From Tomocerus qinae (lineage: Eukaryota; Arthropoda; Collembola; Entomobryomorpha; Tomoceridae), in contig CM034546.1 in the NCBI GenBank assembly GCA_020055645.1, forward strand, positions 22,940,001 to 23,004,000: a stretch of 64,000 nucleotides of DNA, written 5' to 3'. A model generated the notes under the pieces. It was not told where the DNA came from, made no database searches, and was given only the letters and a program-made list of their open reading frames with translations. Positions 21,701 to 32,782 of the stretch are shown here, in pieces (the stretch's first letter is position 1; every line of letters starts with the position of its first letter). The translations under genes and the position numbers were made by a program.

Positions 21701-22025
21701 ATACAATGCGATGTAATGCAATACCAATGCTATGAGTTACGATTCGATACAGTACAATGCGATGCCATTACTATTGCGATGCAACACAATAGATACCTTA
21801 CTATGAAATGCAATACAATGCGATGCAATGCGATGCGATGCAATACAATGCGATGCGATGCAATACAATGCGATGCGATGCAATACAATGCGATGCAATA
21901 CAATGCGATAAAATAAATTGCGATACCATACAATGCAGCCATGCAATAAGATACAAATCAATACATTATGATGTATGCATTTGCCATTCACTTCGATACA
22001 ATGCTTTACTATGCAATGTATCATG
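21686..22025 (+). repeat. degenerate short-period array (ATGCRATRCA)n
   Basis: ATGCGATGCAATACA-type sequence with a 5-bp base period and a 10-15-bp higher period. Open frames on both strands read low-complexity Cys/Met/Asn or His/Ile/Ala strings and are by-products of the repeat. Confidence 0.85.
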
Positions 22026-22889
22026 ACGATAAGATAGTCTTGCGGTAGCGAAACCGCGGGAGCGGTTTATGAGTCCACATTACGGTTTACATACTTCCAT
22101 GTATAAGGAGTAGGGGGAGCATACCTAGCCACGTGTGAAAGTAAAGAGTAAAAAATATACTAACTTTTACTTATCCTTGTCCAGCTTCGAGCGCTAAATT
22201 CAAAGTTTGTTATGTTTGGTAATAAAATTTTGAAGGTAGTATAATGGGTCTATGTAATAGAAGTACAAAAAAAACATAGAATAGCAATGCTGTATCTGCC
22301 TGTGTTATTCCAATTTTCATGCAGTTGTCTTATTTCTCGCTTTGACATATCCTTACCAATACTTTTCACTTACTGGTTGTAAGAAAGAGTGGAAGGAACG
22401 AATGAATAATGCATCGCAGGGTAAGCCTGCCGCAATGAAGCAACAAACCTGCTGAGGGTGAATTGCACTCCGTATACCAACCAATGCATTGTTCATCCTT
22501 AACCCTCTCCGCGACTTCCAAAGGCAGCTCTTAACCAATAGACGAAAACTACTTGTTAGGATAAACCAAGGATCGAGACAGAAATGAAATTTGACGTCAC
22601 AATGTTCAATTGCCTATCTCTCTTTATTATATCTATGGTCTATATACATCGTGTCCATTCCGTAGTAGCCACCTAAACCTCGCATCGCGAGTTTTAAGTC
22701 AACTACTGCGGATGACACGATGGATATAGACCCAATATACTACTATTGTGACACCGTAAGCAACGAACCCTGATCGTCAAAAAAATGTCCAAGCTGGAAG
22801 TGGACACCCAATTATAAGTCCCAATAGCCATACATGTACCACTTGGGCATTATCCAATTGGTTTCACAGCCCGGGCGGACTAGGGTTAA

Positions 22890-23348
22890 TCTGTTAGGAA
22901 ACTGTCAATTTAGATACTACCCAAAACTAGACCTGCTTGAATTTGCACGACGTAGTCAACAAAACAGACAATAATTCGAATTTAAATAAATAAGCGTCAT
23001 GTTATATATATGGTTAAAATGTTCTAAAGGTATACGAAATTTTCTTGATACGCTTCATGAATGGTAAAAACATATGTTTCAGTACTAAAAAATACATCCA
23101 TCTCCACTTACTTTTATACGATTTCGAACAAATAATTCAAAGATATTTACTTGGCTTTATATATTGCCTTTATTCTTTCTTTGTCTTCGAGGGGTTTTAT
23201 TACTGGCATTGCTCTCTATGGTCCGCATTTCCCCTTTTAATTTGTTTGTCAAAAAAGTGAAAAAACGACCAAAATGACCTAGAAATACGAATAAAGGAAT
23301 CCGAAAAGGTTTAATTTAAAAACTGAAATTAATGTAGAGCATTCTTAC
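22890..23348. other. possible decayed GPCR exon; otherwise nothing seen
   Basis: On the minus strand, TATTTCTAG at about 23300 is followed by a short open stretch reading VILVVFSLF and then a stop. It could be the continuation of the GPCR TM5 region. No other gene-like feature is visible before the TTAA border of the 18992-22885 element. Confidence 0.3.
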
Positions 23349-26300
23349 AATAATTGCCAAAATTCCAGGTGCAAAAAGGGCCCATACTTCTGCGCTACCA
23401 TCAAGCCAGCAACTACAAAAAACTTGTTTTTGAATGATTTCTGTGAACTTTAACAACAGTTAAATTAAAATTCGTAATGATATTTTTAAGCGCTACCATA
23501 TGCCACTATAAAACACTTACAAATCTCCTCCATAAACTTGTGCAGGTGACTTCCATAACCGACTCCAACCATGGCCGTAATAAATACAATGAAAGTAGGA
23601 ATTCCAAAACTTGCAACAATGTACATTAATTTTTCGTTTGTCCGCAACATAATTGTGCAACATAATTGTTTGAAAGGACTTTTACTTTTGCAGGTTTGTA
23701 GGTAGTGAAGTAAATTTTTATACACATAGTTACAAAAACACAAAAAGATGCAAAGTGTAAGGAAATGGGAAAGCAGTCCCACAAAATAACACGAACCCTA
23801 TTTTACAACATAAGTAAATGTTTAGATATCCAGCTTTATAAATTACCGCATTACAAACCGTTTTATTTGTTCATCCAGTATAGCATTATGTGAGTACGTC
23901 CTCTTACTTTACCTAAGATTAAAAGAAAATTCCTGTCGACGAATGCGACCCGAGTAACAAATTAGAGACCGCCAGTAAATAAGTCATAATCACTCTCATA
24001 TGTTGTGCTATTTTGTCACTAATTGAGGTGGTCTGAGTTGACTTAGCCCTCATCGCTGTTATTACCTCAAACGTTGGAAGCAGCGACTGGAAAAAATATT
24101 ATAACAGCTTCAAGGCCCATTGATTTGCCCCTAAAAATTTAGTTTTGCATTGACATAAGTAAATGGAATTTAAATAATTATAAAAACTACTAATGTAATG
24201 GGATACTGAAAAAAGTTAGAATTTTTGGAGTTTTTATTGTTTTTATCAAACTTGGCATTCGCAAGAAGTGACCATACAGGTTATTAAAATTTCTGATGTA
24301 AATCACCACATATTCACTTGAAATTGAGTTGTGACAGCAAAGTAACCCGATCTCGAGTAAGAACATGTTGTAGAAAACGTACTGGTTTCTTCTAATTGAC
24401 TTCCTTCTGTCGACCACATACTAAAACAAAAATAGTTGCTACAAAAATGTCTGAAACAAATGTCAATGAATTGTACCATGTTTTGTTTATGGAGGATACT
24501 TATTACATAACACGCCCTATATAGTTATAAATTAATTTCCACAATTATTATATTTTTTTATTATTTACAATGGTCTATTACATAAAGCAAAAATGAGAAA
24601 TTCATGTTTAGCCAAACGACTCACTTGCGTTCTTCATCAAAATACACACACTCTGTACTTCCAGCTTGGCGGCTTTCGGTTGTTCTCCTTCGTGAAGGTT
24701 TCTAGGTATTTTTTTAGGTTTTTTATCCCCCTTTGGGAATCCGAATCGTGTTTCAAATGTTACAAAAATTCGCTCACCATCTTTAAAGTGTTAAGAAAGT
24801 TGAATAATAAACTCGATATTAGTACCATAGAGTGTTCAAAGCACTGTATTATTCATTATTGATTACACCTTGGAATGTAATTTTTGTGCATCTTCGGTTT
24901 GTACATTAAACCCTAAGTAGGTCTCCGTTTACCAATTTTGTAAAATCAACTCATTGTTCTTCTAAGTTTATACTATCAACGTTCATTTATCAGTATTAAT
25001 AGTAATTAATTAGTACATATTACATAAATAAACACATTATATGTAGATAAGCATTTGCATTCAAAAAATTGTGGATGCCCAAAATTTAAACATTACAATT
25101 TACAATACTAGTCATATTTTTGATGCATCATTGTTAAATATAGTTTTAAAAAAAATAAAAGTAAACATTTTTTCGAGATGGAATATCATGAAAAAGATCT
25201 ACATTTGTGCAGGGATATTGTTCCTTCCGTGTTTCTAAGCCCATTTTGACTCCCACCCCATATAATTCCTGTGCCATTTTCAAAGCAGAGAAGATAAAAT
25301 GCCGTCGCCGTCTTTTCTACCTCCTAATTACGTGGTAGTGTTATGAATGAGTCTCCTTTCCCTTTCTTCCTTCCACTATTACTTGGAAAGCTTCTCACGT
25401 CTTCTGGCTGTAGAACGTCCTAATTCCACTAGAAGAAGCTTGCTTTCCATACGACTTATTGAATATGTGCCATTGTCGATAATAGAAATGCTTCCAACTT
25501 TAGTACTGAGTTGAGTAACCACCTTCGTTTATTAAATTCAGCACGTTCAAAAAAGACTTTCGTCCGATTCGACTGTAATTAAAATTATTTTTAAAAATTT
25601 ATTATTTTTTATTACATAATAATTATAATAATGTTATGTAACCAGAATTGGACAGATTTGGATTAATTTTAATAAAACTATCATTTCACGGTTGGGGGAT
25701 ATAAACTAGTAATGTCTGATTGTATTCTAATCATAAAAAAGTACGTGCTTTGATAATTGTTCCCAAGAGCTTAACAAAATTTAAAATCAAATTACATGTT
25801 TGCCCCAAAAACAGTTTACCTGAGTGATATTTTCGAAGGCTACAACTGTTAAATTCGCTTCTCGGTCAGGTACATCAACATTTGAGAACGATTATATTCA
25901 TCATGTTCACCATTGACTGAATTTCATGACCAAAGAAATTGACTTTCTGTGTTTTGATCAGATGAGAAGTCACTGTCGGATATCAGAGCTATTTGCAATA
26001 AATTTTTCATTGAATTCCCTATAAATATTGTAGCATTTTCAACTTCAATCGTCTTATTACTCAGAGGCCCTGGACACATGGGAAACAGAATTAACAGGAT
26101 TAATCATTCTTTTAAGGCAATATATATCTGGATGTTCCTTCTAATTACTATATGATCAAACACTACAGGGCAGGGGTAGTCATTTAACATGGATTTTGGC
26201 AGATGTTTTAATATCATATATTTTTTTACAAATGAGTCTATGTTGCCGGAAATCCGAATAGAGAGAAGGTGGCAACGGCAACTTATATAAACAATTTGTA

Positions 26301-28434
26301 AAATTTATGAAATTAAAATGTATGCCAAATCCTATACTGTCTTACATGATTAACCCACTGTATAAAAAGCTTTTTTTCGATTTCGAATAAAGTTTCCCAA
26401 AATGAATTTAAAAGTGCATTTAAGTGAAAACTCTACCAGCAACTGATTCAAGCTGATTTCCCAAATCGACTAACCCATTGTGTCGTGCAATTGATATAAT
26501 TAGGTTGCGAATCTTGAAATTTCCCTGAAGGTAGACATTTCCAAGTATGTTGTACCAGTTATGCCTTTTTGGACAGCTTTTGTGTTTTTATTTCATTACA
26601 GGAATAGCTGACCATTCCATTTTCCATATAAATCTTGAGCAGAGCAATTACCACTTCTATCACGGAATAATCTTGAAAATGCATTTCAAAATTAAGATCA
26701 TCAACTGGTCGGTCAGGTATAAAATTACTGGGACAACTGCACGTTTGAATTCCATTTGAAAGTTCGATCCCCGCAAAACCAACTAAGTTACCTGCAACAT
26801 TCAGTTGTTTCATTACAGAAATAGCCCAGCAATTTCTTGGATTGACACAAATCCATCGATATCGCAAAAAAATTGTTCGGAGCTGCAAGATAGATCTACA
26901 GGACAAGTTTTTAAAATGCACATTTCATCGCTTGACGTGTCTGGATTCATTTTGTAATCATCAGGACATTTGACAAACTCCGTTACAAACCGAATGACTC
27001 CCAAGGCATTTTTCTGAATCAGTACAAGTTTCGCCTAGTACTAATTTTATTGAAAAACATACTCCATCATCACAATATTCACTATTGTTTAGCAAGTAAA
27101 GTCTGTGGGACAAACGTTTGTGAAATACAATGTGAAAAATATTATCAGGATTCGGTTTATATTTGTTAATACAATTGCAAATTTTGCGTTCCATTTGATA
27201 ATTCATCACTTTACAATGGCCACAGTTATTCGCCTGCACATTCTATTTGTTTCATTACACATAGAGCCTAACAACTTCTTCAATTGACATATACCATCGA
27301 TTTCGCCAAAATTGTTCGGAGCCTACAAGATAAATCTCCAGGGCTTGTGTTTGTCACAGGTACATCGTTCAAATCTGGATGTGTCTGGATTAACCTTGTA
27401 GTTGTCGGGACATTGGCTTAATACGACTTCATTGTCACAAATGGCGAATGATTTCCAAGACAATTTTCTGGATCAGTGCAATTTTCCCCAATAACTGATT
27501 TTTTTAAGCACAACCTTCTCGGTGACAATATTATTCTAAATCTGTAATGCATTCGTTTCTATGTAGGACAGACTAGGGGAATACAGGTTTGATTATTTGC
27601 AGGGTTTGCTTTATACTTCCCGTAACCTTGCAAATGCAATAACCACTACAAAATGGAATTGGGATCAAAGGCGATTCAACTGAATCAGAACAAGGTTCCC
27701 ATACAAACTTTTTGGGGTCACCAATACGAATTATGTACACAATATTTATCATCTGAACAAGAACCATTTACACACAATGGTTTTACAAACCCCATCATGT
27801 AAAATGTAATCGGATTTTGCATTGGCGCATGTAAACCTTAAATATGTTTGGCGATTGAGTCTCTTGACAAATTGCGAAATCAATTTGTGAGCCAATCATC
27901 GTCAAAGTTACAAATCCGCCAATCCTGAGTAGGTAATGCTTTACATGCTCTGTGTCACTAGATTTACCAGATGTGTTTGAGGATTACATTTACATACATT
28001 TTCCAATACATACAGTAATTAGGAATATGATAGCAATCTTCAGTAGTTGCGCAAGGGTCGTAAATCCTAGATGGATTTTCCACGCATACATTTAGTAATG
28101 GATTTAAATTCCCATCCCTGAGGACATTGACATGTACCATTAACACAAATCGCTCCAGTTTTACGTCCACGGAAACAAATGTCAAAGTCTTTAGAACAGT
28201 CAAGTCCAACCACAGAAGTGTACACTTCTGTTTCATCTAACTTGATGAATGACCCATTCATACAAACGCAGTTTCCAATCGTTCGATGCTGAACACGTAA
28301 GCAAATAAAGTTTGACGGACAAAGAAGTTTTTGATGATCTGCATGGAATTATTGGCGGCGATTTGAAAAGCTTACTTTGTGTACTTAAAGGTTAGCAACC
28401 ACAGAAATAGTTGCAAAATTTTAACTGTGGTCAT
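23349..28434 (-). pseudogene. family B (adhesion/Methuselah-like) GPCR, decayed
   Basis: Read on the minus strand. A first exon (28376-28434) encodes a signal peptide, MTTVKILQLFLWLLTF, followed by GTAAGC. A long Cys-rich region (about 26559-28355) holds repeated EB-like units such as GETCTDSEKCLGSHSVC and CPDDYKMNPDTS; several frame breaks occur. An exon remnant at 25820-26190 reads CPGPLSNKTIEVENATIF and DREANLTVVAFENITQ before a GTAAAC donor. The exon at about 24190-24420 reads RRKSIRRNQYVFYNMFLLEI, a TM2 pattern. The exon at 23521-23797 reads GSCYFVGLLSHFLTLCIF with the conserved TM3 Cys, and TM4 ASFGIPTFIVFITAMVGVGY. The exon at 23349-23412 reads CWLDGSAEVWALFAPGILAI, the family B CWL...FxxP signature of ECL2-TM5. 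TM6-7 were not found. The TM4 and TM5 exon phases do not fit each other, so it is probably a pseudogene; a gene with uncalled exons remains possible. Confidence 0.55.
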
Positions 28435-28919
28435 TGTAGTAACTGCAAACAGTGAAAATGAAAATTTTTAAAATATATTAAATAGAGAAATTTTACCGTT
28501 TATTTGAGCTTCTTAGCCTAGCAACGTTAGTTTAGAAACCTCTCGGACAGGCATTCAAGACAGACAACCCCACTAAATTGCTGAACGCTCCGATTTTGCC
28601 TATGATATATGTTTTAGCGGCAATAATTAAATTTCAGAGCCTGATTTTTTACTCGGCATTAATGGTTTAATACCTAGTCTTATGTGCCTGATTTTGGATG
28701 AAAATGGAAACATACAACAAAAAATTTAAGTCTAATATACACGAGTCGATGTGTATTTATGCAAATTGTAAATGTACACGGTTAATGTTAGTCATTCAAG
28801 ACAGTATACGATTTTTACATGTATTCTAATTTCATAAATTTTACAAATGTCTCTATGTTATCACATCTACCATTCGGATTTCCCAGTAAGTCAGAACTTT
28901 AAAGAGTTTTGCCATTCAT
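28435..28919. other. no gene; candidate GPCR promoter region
   Basis: Sequence directly upstream of the GPCR signal-peptide exon. No specific promoter element was recognised. Confidence 0.4.
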
Positions 28920-29175
28920 TAGCCATGATAGCCAACTGTTGAAAGTGCTCGTATCTAGGGGATTTGTTGGAAGGGTACACCGCAGCAAAATTGTTTTTAC
29001 TATTAAAACGTAAAAGTGATTCAAAAATACAACTCGAAACCAACCTCGTTTTTCCGACCATGGAGGAGGCATGCGTCCCCTCCCCTTCCTTCTAAATACG
29101 TACACTTGTTTGGCGATACGTTCAAGCAAACACGTAACAACTTAGCAGCTTTATATGTAGCGTTCATTTTTAAAA
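28920..29175 (+). repeat. dispersed repeat R1, copy 2
   Basis: Similar to 180-420 in the same orientation (AAAACGTAAAAGTGATTC, GGAGGAGGCATG, CTTGTTTGGCGA, AAACACGTAAC, AGCAGCTTTATAT). It directly precedes the minisatellite at 29250. Here too no coding or terminal structure was found. Confidence 0.6.
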
Positions 29176-29249
29176 ATCATTTATAGTCGTCAAGAATAGG
29201 CGTCGGAACCAGGGGACGAGGGGGGACAATGTACGCCTGCACTAGAATA

Positions 29250-30415
29250 ATTCGAATATATTCGAGATCCAAATTTCGAATATATTCGAATCCATCTCGG
29301 AATATATTCAGAATCCCATTCGAATATATTCGAATCCATTCGAATATATTCGAATCCATTCGAATATATTCGAATCCATTCGAATATATTCGAACCTATT
29401 CAAAAATATTCGATCTCTTATTCCAACAATATTTCGAACCCTGCTCAAAAATATTCCAACCTAATCAAAAATATTCGAACCTGTTCAAAAATATTCGAAC
29501 CTATTCGAAAATATTCTAACCCATTCGAAAATATTCTAACCCATTCGAAAATATTCGAACCTATTCAAAAATATTCGATCCTATTCAACAATATTCGAAC
29601 CTATTCAAAAATATTCGATCCTGTTCAACAATATTCGAACCTATTCAAAAATATTCGATCCTATTCAGCAATATTTGAACCTATTCAAAAATATTCGATA
29701 CTATTCAACAATATTCGAACCTATTCAAAAATATTCGATCCTATTCAACAATATTCGAACATATTCAACAATATTCGAACATATTCAAAAATATTCGAAG
29801 CTGTTCAAAAATATTTGAAGCTGATCAAAAATATTCGAAGCTGTTCAAAAATATTCGAAGCTGTTCAAAAATGTTCGAATCTGTTCAAAAAATAATTTCA
29901 AACCTATTTAAAATTATTCGAACCTATTCAGAAAGTATTCTAAACTCCATGTCGAAAATATTCGAACCTATTCAAAAAAATATATTTCGATCCTATTCAA
30001 CAATATTTCGAACCTTATTCAAAAAGCCATATTCGATCCTGTTCAACAATATTCGAACCCTATTCAAAAAATATTCGATCCTATTCAACAATATTGAAGA
30101 ACATATTCAACAATATTCAGAACCTATTCAAAAATATTCGATCCTATTCAAGCAATATTCGAACCTATTCTAAAAATATTCGATCCTATTCAAAAATATT
30201 CGAACCTATTCAACGAATTTTTCGAACCTATTCAAAAATATTCGGAACCTATTCAACAATATTCGAACCACTATTCAACAATATTCAGAACCTGATTCAA
30301 AAATATTCGAACCTATTCAAAAATATTCGAACCACTATTTAAAAATATTCGAACCTATTTAAAAATATTCGAACCTATTCAAAAATATTCGATCCTATTC
30401 AACAATACAATATTT
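29250..30415 (+). repeat. minisatellite, 20-bp unit with 40-bp higher order
   Basis: Starts as TTCGAATATATTCGAATCCA-type units and becomes GAACCTATTCAAAAATATTC, often alternating with GATCCTATTCAACAATATTC to give a 40-bp double unit. About 58 units. The tetramer ATTC recurs every 10 bp. Single-base indels shift the long low-complexity open frames seen on both strands; these are not genes. Confidence 0.93.
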
Positions 30416-31104
30416 CTGAACCTCCATCGTCATGTCAATACTACTTTAATTTTTAAATAATGTATTATTTTAAAATCTTGTGATTACCAGTAAGCATATA
30501 AATAGAATCATAAGGTCAATATTTTTTCCACGTAGTTCCTCGATATAAACAGTCATACAATACAAAGGGAACAAAGTTAATACACAAAACATAGCTCTCA
30601 TGCTTTGGAAAACCCCATAGGGTTGTGCGATATATAGGTTAATTGCTTTCATTGTGAAATTGGTAGTATGCTTTTTGAAATATTTATTATTAAAGAGGAA
30701 TTTTGTGATGCTTTAGGAGCTAATTTGACCGCATAAAATCTTGCAAGATGGGATCCGTATAGGACATTTTTTACATTTTTAAATTAGTTTAGAACTATAT
30801 CTGCATTGTATTTAATGAAATAAGCGAAAAGAACAAACCGGAATTTGGAGAATAGTATCTGCACAAGGTTAAGGTAGTGAAGGTTATAGAAGATGTTGGT
30901 AAAACTTGCAGTAAAGTGGCCAAAATGTATTTGTAAGTAGTAGTTTTCCTCCTTTTCATCCACTGCCTAAACTAATATTAGTAGCCATCTCCTTGAGTGA
31001 ATATAAGAATAGGGAACTCATCACACTACCCTGTACAAACAAGTACACAAAATAAATTAACTCACTCCGTAGCATAACAAACCGGATCACAGGAAAACAG
31101 CAGA
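30416..31104. other. no gene recognised
   Basis: Unique-looking AT-rich DNA between a minisatellite and a foldback element. Short open frames lack any family signature. Confidence 0.4.
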
Positions 31105-31458
31105 GTGAAAGGTCCTTTATTTCTAGACCCATGAAAGTCAAAGTAAAATGTAGCCAAGCTTGCTGGGGGACATAACATACAAGCTTCCTTGTTCCAGTAT
31201 TTAAGGAATAGAATTCCGGGTTACATGCAGGTAACCATATACATGTAACCGCTTAATATTTAGCGGACAGCATTGGTTTTTTTTCCCATGTCTGCTGCCC
31301 GCTAAATATTAAGTAGGTTACGTATACTGGTTACCCGCATGTAACCCGAAGTAGTATATCCTGTAATAACTGAAAAACTGTATGTTATGTCTCCCCCAGC
31401 ATTCGGCAACTATTTTACTTCAACTTTCGGGTCTAGAGTTAAATAAAGCACCTTTCAC
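31105..31458. mobile_element. foldback MITE, 354 bp
   Basis: Almost fully palindromic. The left end GTGAAAGGTCCTTTATTTCT and right end AAATAAAGCACCTTTCAC are inverted, and GGGGGACATAACATAC, CGGGTTACATG, GGTAACC and CTTAATATTTAGCGG recur in mirror order, leaving a short T-rich centre near 31280. No coding frame. A target-site duplication could not be assigned. Confidence 0.75.
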
Positions 31459-32059
31459 CTAAGCTAATTTTCCGTGAACCGGACAATTAAAAATTCTACA
31501 ATAACGGATCTATGTATGTACCCAATAGCCAACATTTTCTCTGTTACATAACAAAGATGGGAAGAAAATAAATCGGCATTAAACCACAAGGGTTAGGGAT
31601 TAGGGGGTTTTTTTGGTAAAACATCACCCGGCTTCATTTAAGAAACCCTAGATTTATTGGGTTTTTTACAGTACATACTTGTAAATGACGTGCACTAAAG
31701 CTGCAAGTCTAGATAAAAGCAAAATATTAGTAATTTTTGTCATTTCTAATCGATTTTTATTATTGTCATTGTAGTTTTCATAGTATGGTATCAGTATGGG
31801 CATGGAATTATGCCTAGGTATATTTATATAAAAAACCATTAAACCCAAAAAACCCAGTTTCGAGGGTATTTCCCTAAAAAACGAGGGATTTTCGATACCT
31901 TGTAAATCACCAACGTTTCTTATGCTTTGTAACGGTTTACAAGATGGCAATTTGAAAAAATGACCATTCAACCCTCGACAATTAATAATATACAGGGTGT
32001 TTCCGAAACATGTGCAACTTTTCAGAAACAAGAACACTACCTAAAAGTTAACCTACTCT
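31459..32059. other. no gene; possible transposon terminus near 31994
   Basis: CAGGGTGTTTCCGAAA near 31994 resembles the start of several DNA transposons but no partner terminus was found. Other open frames here show no family signature. Confidence 0.35.
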
Positions 32060-32300
32060 TAAACTCTCATTCAGAGTAATATTCTTGGCCCACGGAAAAT
32101 CGAGGGGCAGGATGTTGGGCTGTCCCACTTTAGAAAGTAGGCAAAGATCGTTTCTAAATATGCAGAATGGTGGTGTATTACAACCTGCACTCGCTACCTA
32201 TATTTAGTATTGTCCTTCGCTTAGTTTCTACCATCCGCCTTCTATCTTTCCCCTCGATTTTCCGTGGCTTGGTCTACTCAAGATTTTTTCTGACGCAAAT
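32060..32300. repeat. inverted repeat with loop
   Basis: CTTGGCCCACGGAAAATCGA near 32082 is mirrored by TCGATTTTCCGTGGCTTGG near 32253, with GGGGCAGGAT / ATCTTTCCCC next to it. The looser outer arms reach about 32060 and 32300. Class unknown. Confidence 0.6.
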
Positions 32301-32340
32301 AAGGAATGACATCGTCATACAAAAATGTTAATTCCTGTAT

Positions 32341-32782
32341 CCCTAGAATGCCCGCAGTGGTCCATCCATGGATTTTAGACCTTTGTTTTATTCTAGCTCA
32401 GAGCAGATATGCCTTATAACCTCAAGGATTTTTGTATTTGTCAAAAATGCATTTCTCTCTTTATGTGAAAATTTCATCAAAATCGGCTGATATTTAAGGC
32501 AAAATAAAATTAACTAACTGAAAGTGGGACCACTTTTCTACGCTAATGCCCAAGCTGGTCCATCCATGGACAGGCATGGTTTCGAGATCCCTGAGTCCAT
32601 GGGTGGACCACCCCATGTATTAGTGCTGCTGGTTGGGCATATATTATTTATGAAACCGTGCTCCCAACCCTGATAGTCAAAAATGGCCAAGGTATCCATT
32701 TGTGGACCACCAAGCACAACGCACAGCCTTGAATGGACCACTTGGGCATTAACGTTGATTTTATAGCCTGGGCAGATTAGGG
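32341..32782. mobile_element. short relative of the piggyBac-like element
   Basis: Begins CCCTAGAATGCCCGCAGTGG and ends GCCTGGGCAGATTAGGG, matching both ends of the 18992-22885 element. The repeated phrase GGTCCATCCATGGA and its complement occur near each end and centre. At 442 bp it shows what the family looks like without the nested insertions. The flanks are not TTAA here (GTAT left, ATAT right), so the target site has decayed or the insertion was aberrant. Confidence 0.68.

Larger units (their letters stand above)
19273..22744. mobile_element. inverted-repeat element nested in the piggyBac-like element
   Basis: About 34 bp at the left (19273-19306, containing TATTGGGTCTATATCCATCG then TGTCATCC) are repeated inverted at 22710-22744. 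A third, imperfect copy near 22634-22660 forms a short palindrome with the right terminus. The relative at 32341 lacks this inner part, so it is a later insertion. Superfamily not determined. Confidence 0.65.
18992..22885. mobile_element. piggyBac-like non-autonomous element, 3.9 kb, nested
   Basis: The element begins CCCTAGAATGCCC and ends GGGCGGACTAGGG. It is flanked on both sides by TTAA (18988-18991 and 22886-22889), the target of the piggyBac superfamily, whose ends usually begin CCCT or CCY. About 270 bp at the left end and 140 bp at the right end match a 442-bp relative at 32341-32782, so the original unit was a short MITE later expanded by insertions. Inside are further inverted-repeat pairs (19273-19306 with 22710-22744; 19600-19820 with 21500-21700) and at the core a 20-bp minisatellite. 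No transposase frame is present. Confidence 0.78.

Noticed and set aside
21686-22026. Overlapping open frames on both strands rich in Cys, Met, His and Ile
   Set aside because: They are by-products of the 5-bp ATGCR-type array.
29229-30342. Long open frames reading Ile/Tyr/Ser/Asn/Phe/Glu-rich text on both strands
   Set aside because: They follow the 20-bp minisatellite, change frame at each single-base indel, and lack start or splice context.
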